NCBI GenBank assembly: GCA_965215775.1
Contig: CBDCEG010000031.1
Location: 1 to 24,867, forward strand
Origin: CBDCEG01 sp965215775
GTDB lineage: Bacteria; Pseudomonadota; Gammaproteobacteria; Cardiobacteriales; Ostreibacteriaceae
DNA: 24,867 bases
Direction of reading: 5' to 3'
In this document: piece by piece, positions 1-7,497 of the stretch
How positions within the stretch are numbered: position 1 is the first letter of the stretch
Layout: every line of letters starts with the position of its first letter
Notes under the pieces: model-generated
Databases searched by the model: none
What the model saw: only the letters and a program-made list of their open reading frames with translations
What the model was told of the DNA's origin: nothing
Position numbers and translations under genes: made by a program

Positions 1-139
1 TTCCACGCAAATCATCTTTTGCAATTAATTTCTCTAAATCCTTAGATTCAATCATATCTCGGCTAATATTATCAAACCAAATACTTTGCCCAAAAGATGA
101 TAATTCTGCAATTTTAGTCTGTTTTTTTGTTGTATTCAT
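1..139 (-). CDS. tal: Transaldolase N-terminus (partial), in frame with rne
   Basis: From ATG 139 the frame encodes 46 residues before the window edge. They include SSFGQSIWFDNISRDMIES and then DLEKLIAKDDLRG. This matches the opening of the transaldolase type found in cyanobacteria, actinobacteria and Tal-Pgi fusion proteins, which usually reads GQSVWLDYIxRDLL...GLRGVTSNP. Transaldolase moves a three-carbon unit between sugar phosphates in the non-oxidative pentose phosphate pathway. The catalytic lysine would lie outside the window. GAGGAA at 143-148 is well placed as an internal ribosome binding site, so separate translation is likely even though rne has no stop before it. Whether a phosphoglucose isomerase domain follows cannot be seen. 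Confidence 0.75.
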   Translation of the reverse strand, partial: MNTTKKQTKIAELSSFGQSIWFDNISRDMIESKDLEKLIAKDDLRG

Positions 140-2596
140 TTTTTCCTCTTTTTTATTTTCAATATTTGTAGGTTTAGTTTTTTCCTTACCTACCCTATTC
201 GTATCTACTTTTTGTGTTTCCATTTCCAAATCATCTCCCATATACCAAACTCCAACTGCAGACTTAACTGCATGAGGAATCCAAACATGATCAGAATTCT
301 CAGCTTTTACACTATTTGGATTTTGATTTTGATTTTTCTTTGGTGTAACTTTGTCTACTGATTTATCAGCAGATTTTGTGTTTTTATTTATACTTTTTCC
401 CTGCTCTAACTTATTTGAGCTTTGAGTTGAATTTAAATTTAAATTAACATCTGCATCAAATTTACCAGCACCTCTTTGTGCATCGTTACTTACTGGGCGT
501 CCATCTTGGACTTTTGTTTGGTCAGAAATATATTTATTTACAAACTTTTTAGGTGGTCGGTTATTTTTAACCTGTTTAGTATTTTTATTACCTCTATTAT
601 TGGTTTTATTGTTTGTATTATTAGCATTTGATTTATTATTTTCATTGCTATTTGTATTGCTATTTGGTTTCGCATTTGTCTTATTTTTATTATAAGGTTG
701 TTTGCGTTTTTGTTGTTTATCAGCTTGCTGTCCTGTTAGGTTTTGCTTAGTTTGTTGCTGATTATTATTTTTATTTTGACCTTGCTTAGAGTTATTATTT
801 TGTTGCTTATTTCTAGGTGGTCTATTTCTTGTTTGTTTCTTATCATTTCTATTGTCATTTCTATCTTTAGATACAACAGTTTGCTCTGTTTCCGCTAAAT
901 TTTTATGAAATATTTTTTTAAAGAAACTAAAGAAACCTGTTTCCTCAATTTTATCTTCTTTTTTAATTTCAATAGGTGCTACTATTTTAGATGGAATATT
1001 AGAAACAACCGCTTCTTGTATAGGTTTTAATGGAGCACTTTCAGCTTGGCTACTAGTTTCTTGAGACTTTGTAAAATCTCTTACCATTTTATAACTTAGT
1101 TGTTTTTCTGCATTTTCCTCATCAGTATCACGCACTCGTATAATATCAAAATGTGGTGTTTCTAGCGTTCCATTTGCAATTATTACAACTTTCACATTAT
1201 TTCTTGCTTCTATATCGGATATTTGCACTCTTTTTTCATTTAGCAAAAATGTTGCAACTGTAATTGGTAACTGAGTTATAACTTTAGCTGTATTATCTTT
1301 TACAGCATCTTCTTCAATTAATCTCAAAACTGATAAAGCTACAGATTGATTAGAACGAATGCTTCCCTGCCCTTTACACCTTGGGCATAAATTATGGCTA
1401 GCCTCATCAATTGAAGGTCTAAGACGCTGTCTTGACATCTCCAATAACCCAAATTTAGAAATTTTAGCGGTTTGAACTCTAGCTCTATCCAATCTAATTG
1501 AGTCTCTAATTTTTCTCTCAACCAAAGATCTATGCTTAAATTCATACATATCGATAAAATCAATAACAATTAAGCCTCCAATATCTCTAAGCCTTAACTG
1601 TCTTGCTATTTCCTCAGCTGCTTCTAAATTAGTATGCAAAGCAGTTTGCTCCACATTAGCCCCCTTAGTTGATCTGGCCGAGTTAATATCAATAGAAACC
1701 ATTGCTTCCGTATAGTCAATAACCAATTCTCCACCTGATGGCAAACGAACTGAACGACCATAAGCACTATCAATTTGCTCTTCTATTTGATAACGCGAAA
1801 ACAAAGGAACTTCATCTTGATAACTACTTAACAGATTTACTTTATCAGGCATTACCAAAGACATAAAGGCATAAGCTTGGTTAAAAACTTTTTCATTATC
1901 TATTAATATTTGACTGATATCGTCTTTTAAGTGATCTCTAATCGCTCTAACTATTAGATTATTATCTTGGTATAAAAGTGTTCCTGCTTTACTTGTTTTG
2001 TAAGCAGCTTCTATTTTACTCCACAATCTAACCTGTTGATTTAAATCCCATTGAAGCTCTTCTGTTGAGCGACCAATTCCAGCTGTTCTAACTATAACAC
2101 CGTAATTTTCTGGATTATCTAATTCTCTTAGTGAATTTTTGATAATAGTTCTATCTTCACCTTGAATTTGACGAGAAATTCCAGGGCCACGAACACTATC
2201 AGGAACAAGAACCAAGTATCTTCCAGCTATACTTATATAAGTTGTAAGTGCGGCACCTTTATTGCCTCGTTCTTCTTTTTCAACTTGAACTATAACTTCA
2301 GTTCCTTCTGGAATAAGTTTTTTGTAGTCTGGTCTTCCTTTTCCTTGATTTACTTTTTTAGAATAATATTCTTTTCTAATCTCTTTTATAGGCAAGAAAC
2401 CATGTCTATCTTGACCATAGTCAACGAATGTTGCTTCTAAACTTGGTTCTACTCTAGTTATTACACCTTTGTATATATTTGCTTTTTTTTGTTTTGAATT
2501 TACTGATTCTATATCTAAATCATAGACAGTTTGCCCATCTACTAACGCTACACGCAATTCTTCTTTTTGCGTTGCATTTATTAACATTTTTTTCAT
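1..2596 (-). CDS. rne: Ribonuclease E, reading in frame into a transaldolase start (runs off the left edge)
   Basis: RNase E is the endonuclease that initiates mRNA decay and processes rRNA and tRNA precursors. It acts as a membrane-associated tetramer that scaffolds the degradosome. Translated from ATG 2596, the protein starts MKKMLINATQ, as gammaproteobacterial RNase E does. It has the S1 region, the SIDINSAR and GLIVIDFID blocks that hold the metal-binding aspartates, and the CPRC zinc link at residues 404-407, the same numbers as E. coli. Residues 554-563 (GFFSFFKKIF) resemble the amphipathic membrane-targeting helix. From about 565 to 819 the tail is low-complexity and rich in Asn, Gln and Lys, typical of the disordered scaffold region. 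I checked every codon: there is no stop from 2596 to base 2, so 865 codons are open. Codons 820 onward match a transaldolase N-terminus. An AGAGGA ribosome binding site lies just upstream. Identity as rne is certain; whether the fusion is real is not. Confidence 0.95.
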   Translation of the reverse strand, partial: MKKMLINATQKEELRVALVDGQTVYDLDIESVNSKQKKANIYKGVITRVEPSLEATFVDYGQDRHGFLPIKEIRKEYYSKKVNQGKGRPDYKKLIPEGTEVIVQVEKEERGNKGAALTTYISIAGRYLVLVPDSVRGPGISRQIQGEDRTIIKNSLRELDNPENYGVIVRTAGIGRSTEELQWDLNQQVRLWSKIEAAYKTSKAGTLLYQDNNLIVRAIRDHLKDDISQILIDNEKVFNQAYAFMSLVMPDKVNLLSSYQDEVPLFSRYQIEEQIDSAYGRSVRLPSGGELVIDYTEAMVSIDINSARSTKGANVEQTALHTNLEAAEEIARQLRLRDIGGLIVIDFIDMYEFKHRSLVERKIRDSIRLDRARVQTAKISKFGLLEMSRQRLRPSIDEASHNLCPRCKGQGSIRSNQSVALSVLRLIEEDAVKDNTAKVITQLPITVATFLLNEKRVQISDIEARNNVKVVIIANGTLETPHFDIIRVRDTDEENAEKQLSYKMVRDFTKSQETSSQAESAPLKPIQEAVVSNIPSKIVAPIEIKKEDKIEETGFFSFFKKIFHKNLAETEQTVVSKDRNDNRNDKKQTRNRPPRNKQQNNNSKQGQNKNNNQQQTKQNLTGQQADKQQKRKQPYNKNKTNAKPNSNTNSNENNKSNANNTNNKTNNRGNKNTKQVKNNRPPKKFVNKYISDQTKVQDGRPVSNDAQRGAGKFDADVNLNLNSTQSSNKLEQGKSINKNTKSADKSVDKVTPKKNQNQNPNSVKAENSDHVWIPHAVKSAVGVWYMGDDLEMETQKVDTNRVGKEKTKPTNIENKKEEKMNTTKKQTKIAELSSFGQSIWFDNISRDMIESKDLEKLIAKDDLRG
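143..148 (-). promoter_or_regulatory. Ribosome binding site for transaldolase, inside the rne frame
   Basis: On the minus strand GAGGAA lies three to four bases before ATG 139. It decides the likely start of the transaldolase polypeptide and argues that this gene once was, or still is, translated separately from rne. Confidence 0.5.
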
Positions 2597-3002
2597 CTTT
2601 ATTTTCCTCTGAACGCTTGCAAATATTCATAAAACTAGACTTTATATTTAGTCCAATAATTTTATTATTATTTAATTTTTGTTGTTCTTTGTATGTTTGC
2701 ATCATTCATTATATTTAAAAAACATTCACTAATTATAAATTTATAGCTTATGTTTTATTTTTTTATTTAAATTTAAACTCTATTTGAGTTTTGCTTATAT
2801 TTCTAAGATATTTGGTAATTTTTTTGTTATTGTTTTACTAACCAAATACTTATAAAGTATTATTCTTATTGCTTCCTTGGATACTTCCATTAAAAAAAGA
2901 AGCTTATTAAAATTATGCACATCTTGTTTATACATAACTATTAATAATATCAATTATAAGATATTTAAGCAATAGTTAAAATATAAGATTTATGATGTTT
3001 TA
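2597..3002. other. Intergenic region: rne leader and nagA downstream region
   Basis: No gene is seen here. On the minus strand it should hold the rne promoter and long 5' leader, where RNase E genes are commonly autoregulated, and the end of the nagA transcript. The sequence is extremely AT-rich. A short perfect hairpin (AATACTT-ATA-AAGTATT) sits at 2845-2861. It lacks an adjoining T-run on the minus strand, so I do not call it a terminator. I could not choose one promoter among several AT-rich candidates. Confidence 0.5.
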
Positions 3003-4154
3003 TTAATTAGAAAAAACCAGCTTTCCATTAATATAAGTTTTTTGAATATTAAATTTATCATCCGCTAGTGAGAAATTTGCTTTTTTCCCAACAGCAATAC
3101 TTCCTTGAGAACTATCAATACCTAAAAATTTAGCAGGAGATAAGCTAGCCATATTTACTGCGTTAACTGGAGAAACTTTACCTTTTGTTATCATATTCAG
3201 AACTGCTTTTTCAAGTGTAAGAGTACTTCCAGCTAGAGACCCTGAGTTAGTTCTAGCAATTCCTTTTTCCACGCTCACATCTAACATTCCAAGCTTATAG
3301 TTTCCATCTTTCAAACCACCAGCGACAATACAATCACTAATTAATCCAATTTTATCAGTTTGTTTTAGTTTTGTAATCATTTCTAAAATAGCAGGGTGCA
3401 AATGCACATTATCAGCAATAACCTCAACATAAGCGTTTTCATCAAGTAAAACCGCACCAGCACAACCAGGTTTACGATGATGAATTCCAGTCATTGCATT
3501 AAATACATGAACTCCACCACTCGCACCTAATTCCAAAGCTTTGCAAGTTTCATCATAATTTGCATTTGTATGACCTAACATAACTTTTATACCTTTTTGC
3601 GTTAGAAACTTTATAACTTCTGCCGAATTATCTAGCTCGGGGGCTAAAGCAAAAACCTTTAAAGAGTTATTTGAAGCTTCTAAAATTGATTTTATATTTT
3701 CAATATTTAAAGGCTTAAAATAACTATCATCATGTGCACCTTTATATTTTTCACTAAAAAACAAGCCCTCATTATAAGCTCCCAAAACCTCTGCACCACT
3801 TGGTTGATTTTGATAAGCCTCGCCGATTACAGAATAAGCTTCTAAAGTATTTTCCCAAGTTGAAGTAACTGTTGTTGCCAAAAATCCAACAACTCCGTGT
3901 TTCACTAATGATTTTGAAATTATTTCAATTGATTTTGGGTTTGCATCCATAATATCACAGCCTTCTCGCCCATGAATATGTAAGTCCAAAAAACCTGGAA
4001 CTAACGATAAATCAGTTTTAATTATTTGAATATTTTCCTGCGGTTTTGTTGTTATCTCAGAAATCAAATCATCTTCAATCAAAACATAAGTATTTTCTTT
4101 TATTACATTTTCTGTAAATACTTTTTTTGCAAAGATATAATATTTATTTTTCAT
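3003..4154 (-). CDS. nagA: N-acetylglucosamine-6-phosphate deacetylase
   Basis: This cytoplasmic amidohydrolase removes acetate from GlcNAc-6-phosphate, giving glucosamine-6-phosphate for wall recycling or catabolism. The 383 aa length fits the family. The metal and substrate residues are recognisable: HIHG at 59-62, Glu129, GHTNA with His195, GGVHVFNAM with His216, HHRKPG at 225-230, His251 and the catalytic Asp274 in ISDC. One block is odd: the usual HLEGPF around the metal-binding Glu reads YNEGLFF here (127-133), losing the His and Pro but keeping Glu129. The gene starts 15 bases after lysA stops, so it is probably the last gene of the cluster. No nagB or GlcNAc transporter is in the window, so a recycling role is an inference. 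Confidence 0.92.
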   Translation of the reverse strand: MKNKYYIFAKKVFTENVIKENTYVLIEDDLISEITTKPQENIQIIKTDLSLVPGFLDLHIHGREGCDIMDANPKSIEIISKSLVKHGVVGFLATTVTSTWENTLEAYSVIGEAYQNQPSGAEVLGAYNEGLFFSEKYKGAHDDSYFKPLNIENIKSILEASNNSLKVFALAPELDNSAEVIKFLTQKGIKVMLGHTNANYDETCKALELGASGGVHVFNAMTGIHHRKPGCAGAVLLDENAYVEVIADNVHLHPAILEMITKLKQTDKIGLISDCIVAGGLKDGNYKLGMLDVSVEKGIARTNSGSLAGSTLTLEKAVLNMITKGKVSPVNAVNMASLSPAKFLGIDSSQGSIAVGKKANFSLADDKFNIQKTYINGKLVFSN

Positions 4155-4169
4155 ACCGCTATTTTTCAG

Positions 4170-5408
4170 TTATTCTTCAAAAAGTTCTAATTCAATCATA
4201 TTTTCAAAAGTTTCTCTTTTACGAATTAATTTAAATTCATTTCCATCAATCAAGATTTCAGCAAGTTTTTCCCTTGAATTATAATTTGAACTCATAACAA
4301 AACCATAAGCTCCTGTATCACAAATTGCCAAAATATCATTTTTAGCCAAGCTAAGCTCCCTGCCCTTCGCAAAGAAATCAGCTGATTCACAAATTGGTCC
4401 AACAATTGTATATTTTTTATTTTGCTCTAGTTTTTCTTTTTGTTCTAAAGATATGTTTTCAATATGATTATAAGCTTGATAAAGTGCAACTCGCATATAA
4501 TCATTCATCGCCGCATCACAAATTGCAAAATTAATATCTCCTTGTGGTTTTGTATTTATAATTTGAGTTAACAAAACTCCAGCATTGCCAACTATTGATC
4601 TACCAGGTTCTATAACTAATTCAATATTTGGTGATGTTTTGTGTGCTTTTGTAATTGCATCAACCCAGTTTTGCATTGAAATAGTATTTTCACCTTCATA
4701 GTTAATACCAAGCCCACCGCCAGTATTTATATGTTTCAAAGATATATTTAGCTCAGTTTCTAAGCGTAAAATAAATTGTGCCTGTTTTGCCAAAGCATCT
4801 TCAAAAGCACTTATATCTGTAAGCTGTGAGCCAATGTGCATATTAATTCCTGATATTTCAATCCAGTTTGATTCTTTTGCAATTTTATAAGTTTCAAAAG
4901 CCTGTTCTTCTGTTAAACCAAATTTGTTATCTTTTAAACCAGTTGAAATATATGGGTGTGTTTTCGCATCTACATTAGGATTAAAACGAACTGAAATAGA
5001 AGCAATTTCACCAATTTCTTGTGCGACGCTAATTATAGTTTCTAATTCTTGGATTGATTCAATATCAAACGCTTTAATTCTACAATCTAGTGCAAAAGCA
5101 ATTTCTTCAACTTTCTTACCAACCCCAGAAAATATAACAGAACTAGCATCGCCACCAGCAACTAAAACTCGTTTTAATTCTCCAACAGAAACCACATCAA
5201 AGCTTGCTCCCAAATTATTTAATAAAGATAAAACTGAAATATTTGAGTTAGCCTTAACCGAATAACAAATACTATGTTTGTTTTGGGCAAAAGCTTCTTT
5301 ATACTTATTGAAATTTTCTTCAATTATCTCTTTAGAATATACATAACAAGGTGTTTCATATTTTTTTGCGATTTCAAGCAATAGCTTTTTATTTAAGTTT
5401 TTTTTCAT
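4170..5408 (-). CDS. lysA: Diaminopimelate decarboxylase
   Basis: This PLP enzyme converts meso-diaminopimelate to lysine, the last step of lysine synthesis. At 412 aa it is full length. It is a fold III, alanine-racemase-like barrel. Lys52 in YSVKAN binds PLP, HIGSQ is at 191-195, the glycine-rich phosphate loop GGGLGI at 230-235, EPGR at 267-270, the active-site cysteine block CES at 340-342 and the GAYGF tyrosine at 368. The ribosome binding site GGAG is about 12 bases from the ATG, longer than usual. The lptM-lysA order is conserved in gammaproteobacteria, but dapF, which usually follows, is replaced here by nagA. Confidence 0.96.
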   Translation of the reverse strand: MKKNLNKKLLLEIAKKYETPCYVYSKEIIEENFNKYKEAFAQNKHSICYSVKANSNISVLSLLNNLGASFDVVSVGELKRVLVAGGDASSVIFSGVGKKVEEIAFALDCRIKAFDIESIQELETIISVAQEIGEIASISVRFNPNVDAKTHPYISTGLKDNKFGLTEEQAFETYKIAKESNWIEISGINMHIGSQLTDISAFEDALAKQAQFILRLETELNISLKHINTGGGLGINYEGENTISMQNWVDAITKAHKTSPNIELVIEPGRSIVGNAGVLLTQIINTKPQGDINFAICDAAMNDYMRVALYQAYNHIENISLEQKEKLEQNKKYTIVGPICESADFFAKGRELSLAKNDILAICDTGAYGFVMSSNYNSREKLAEILIDGNEFKLIRKRETFENMIELELFEE

Positions 5409-5444
5409 AATAAATTTTTTCTCCTTTTATATATTTTATATGTT

Positions 5445-6002
5445 TTATATAACTTGAATATAAACACTTATACTATCAGCTCTTTCAATCATAAAATCTG
5501 AATTACCAACTCGCTTATAAGTTTTACTAGACTTGATATATTTATTTATTCTCAATAAAAAGTTTGGTATTTTATCGTAACCTTTTCCTTGCATTCGGAA
5601 TTTTAAATAATTTCCAGCTTTTACTTTATATGTTTTCTGTGTTGCCTTTTTATTAGCAATATTTCCAATAAACACTGTTTTTCTAGCAGTTAAGTTTAGT
5701 AAATCAGTTTTAAATAAAACATATCTTATTTCTTCAAAATCTGTTTTAGCAACTTTGTTAGTTTTAAATAATTCCTGCCAAACACTGCTACTATTTCCTT
5801 TAACTGATGATTTTTTAGCATTTATCAAAATCGGTTTAACTAAAATAACAACAGGCTCTAGTTTTTGCTTTTTATTTTTTGTTGTTTTAATTTTGATAAC
5901 TTTTTCTTTAGTTTTATGACCTTTTTCAGGTAAAAATAAAGGACCTTTCTGTCCACAGCCAATAATAAAAACAGTTAATAGAAATAATCCTTTTTTAAAC
6001 AT
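5445..6002 (-). CDS. LptM-like lipoprotein with a C-terminal GyrI/Cass2-like effector-binding domain
   Basis: Residues 1-15 are a lipoprotein signal and Cys16 is the likely lipidated residue (FIIGC). The following GQKGPLFLP closely matches E. coli LptM (YifL, CGLKGPLYFP), a small outer-membrane lipoprotein that helps LptD assemble. The gene sits directly before lysA, as lptM does in relatives. LptM is about 67 aa in E. coli, but this protein has 185. After a Lys-rich linker (29-47), residues 48-185 follow the pattern of the GyrI-like/Cass2 effector-binding fold: EPVVILVKPILINA (49-62), a VWQELF helix (74-79), KVKAGNYLKF...GKGYDKIP (127-146), and the closing strand SISVYIQVI. That second assignment rests on pattern recognition only. 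If right, a small-molecule-binding domain is tethered at the inner face of the outer membrane. The gene begins 32 bases after menB stops. Confidence 0.75.
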   Translation of the reverse strand: MFKKGLFLLTVFIIGCGQKGPLFLPEKGHKTKEKVIKIKTTKNKKQKLEPVVILVKPILINAKKSSVKGNSSSVWQELFKTNKVAKTDFEEIRYVLFKTDLLNLTARKTVFIGNIANKKATQKTYKVKAGNYLKFRMQGKGYDKIPNFLLRINKYIKSSKTYKRVGNSDFMIERADSISVYIQVI

Positions 6003-6034
6003 TCAAATACCTTTTACTTAATAAATTATAGAAA

Positions 6035-6874
6035 TTATGGGAATTTTGGAAACTTATCAAAATTAGGCTCGCGTTTCTCCATAAAAGCATCTCTGCCCTC
6101 TTTCGCTTCTTCTGATAAATAATATAAAAGCGTTGCATTTCCAGCAAGTTCTTGAATTCCAGCCTGCCCATCTAATTCTGCATTAAATGCGGACTTAAGC
6201 ATACGAATTGATAAAGGTGAATGTTGTTTTATTTTATTTGCCCAGTTTATAGTTTCTAATTCCAAATCTTCAAGAGCAACCACTTTATTAACTAAACCCA
6301 TATCAAGTGCTGCTTTTGCATCATATTGTTCACACAAAAACCAAATTTCTCTAGCTTTTTTCTGCCCAACAATTCTAGCCAAATATGAAGCACCAAAACC
6401 ACCATCAAAAGAACCAACTTTAGGGCCTGTTTGCCCAAATTTTGCATTATCAGCAGCAATTGTCAAATCACAAACAACATGCAAAACATGACCACCACCA
6501 ATAGACCAACCAGCAACAGCGGCAATAACAACTTTAGGAATACTACGAATTTGTTTTTGTAAATCAAGCACATTTAATCGTGGAACATCATTTCCAGAAA
6601 CATAACCACCGTGTTCTCTAACACTTTGGTCGCCACCACTAGAAAATGCTTTACCGCCCTCGCCTGTTATAATTATCACTTTAACATCTTCACTATTTCT
6701 ACAATAATCCATTGCTTGCATCATTTCTTTAATCGTTAAAGGTGTAAATGCATTATGCTTGTGTGGTCGGTTGATACTTATTTTCGCAATACCTTCAAAT
6801 ATTTGAAATTTTATTTCTTCATATTTGGTTATATCACTCCAATTTATATCACTTGATTTACTTATATTACTCAT
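6035..6874 (-). CDS. menB: 1,4-dihydroxy-2-naphthoyl-CoA synthase
   Basis: MenB closes the second ring of the naphthoquinone head group in menaquinone synthesis, converting o-succinylbenzoyl-CoA to 1,4-dihydroxy-2-naphthoyl-CoA. The 279 aa protein is a complete crotonase-fold enzyme. KAFSSGGDQ (75-83) and GWSIGGGH (122-129) form the oxyanion-hole region, and GQTGPKVGSFDGG (147-159) is the MenB signature. Gly150 at the position filled by Asp in the other class marks it as a bicarbonate-dependent type I MenB, like E. coli. It is separated from usp by 48 bases and from the lipoprotein gene by 32. No other men gene is in the window. Presence of menaquinone fits anaerobic respiration beside the PFL operon. 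Confidence 0.96.
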   Translation of the reverse strand: MSNISKSSDINWSDITKYEEIKFQIFEGIAKISINRPHKHNAFTPLTIKEMMQAMDYCRNSEDVKVIIITGEGGKAFSSGGDQSVREHGGYVSGNDVPRLNVLDLQKQIRSIPKVVIAAVAGWSIGGGHVLHVVCDLTIAADNAKFGQTGPKVGSFDGGFGASYLARIVGQKKAREIWFLCEQYDAKAALDMGLVNKVVALEDLELETINWANKIKQHSPLSIRMLKSAFNAELDGQAGIQELAGNATLLYYLSEEAKEGRDAFMEKREPNFDKFPKFP

Positions 6875-6922
6875 ATTTTCTCTTCTCTTTTGTTATTTGT
6901 TTTGTTGTTTATTCACTATTTA

Positions 6923-7381
6923 TTAATCAGTATGCGGAATAAATACTGACAAAATATCACAAGGAGCATCAGACAGAATAGATTTGGCAGTGCTTCCAAG
7001 TAAATATTCAAAAAACCCTTTTCTTTCACGAAGCCCAACAACAATCAAATTAACATTGTTTTCTTTAGCATAATCAATAATTCCAGCACTGGTTGATAAT
7101 GCTGAAATAACTTCTGTATCATCAACTTGAAGATTATAGTCTTTTATGATTTTATTTAGTTTTTCTTGGTGTTCACTCAGGCTTGATTCTTTTTCAATAT
7201 TATTATAAACCGGCATAATTTCATAACCACCAGTAATAATATCATCAAGGACAATATTCAAAACTGTTAATTTTGACTTTTCCCCTGTAACAACTAACTC
7301 TTTTACCTTTTTGATAATAATATCATTACTATCCTCTTCCAAATCATTCACATACAATATATGTTTATATATTTTACTCAT
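6923..7381 (-). CDS. Universal stress protein, UspA family
   Basis: This is a 152 aa single-domain Usp protein. It starts YKHILYVNDL, matching the first strand of E. coli UspA (YKHILIAVDL). It ends with the family's nucleotide-binding region: NLIVVGLRERKGFF, then LLGSTAKSIL, then DAPCDILSV. The glycine spacing is close to the ATP-binding G-x2-G-x9-GS type but not exact, so ATP binding is uncertain. Usp proteins are small cytoplasmic dimers induced by growth arrest and other stresses, with the biochemical role often unknown. It is probably the first gene of the cluster running to nagA. A ribosome binding site (AGAGG) precedes the ATG. Confidence 0.88.
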   Translation of the reverse strand: MSKIYKHILYVNDLEEDSNDIIIKKVKELVVTGEKSKLTVLNIVLDDIITGGYEIMPVYNNIEKESSLSEHQEKLNKIIKDYNLQVDDTEVISALSTSAGIIDYAKENNVNLIVVGLRERKGFFEYLLGSTAKSILSDAPCDILSVFIPHTD

Positions 7382-7399
7382 AACTAACCTCTAAGATTT

Positions 7400-7423
7400 A
7401 TTAAATTATTAAATTATTAAATT
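7400..7423. repeat. Three tandem copies of an 8-base unit upstream of usp
   Basis: The unit ATTAAATT is repeated three times without interruption, 19 bases upstream of the usp start codon on the minus strand. It lies in the probable promoter or leader, where gain or loss of a unit would change spacing by 8 bases. In such AT-rich DNA it may be chance. Confidence 0.7.
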
Positions 7424-7497
7424 TTTTGGTTCTAAAAATAATCATTATAACAAAACCACTAACTACGCACCTAATATTTTTTAAATACTCAATATTG

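Noticed and set aside
2162..2718. Open frames on the plus strand (2162-2440 and 2479-2718) opposite the rne start
   Set aside because: They lie antisense to strongly conserved RNase E sequence, encode low-complexity Phe/Leu/Ser-rich peptides and have no ribosome binding site.
7400..7423. CRISPR-like array
   Set aside because: Contiguous 8-base units with no spacers; only three copies and no cas genes.
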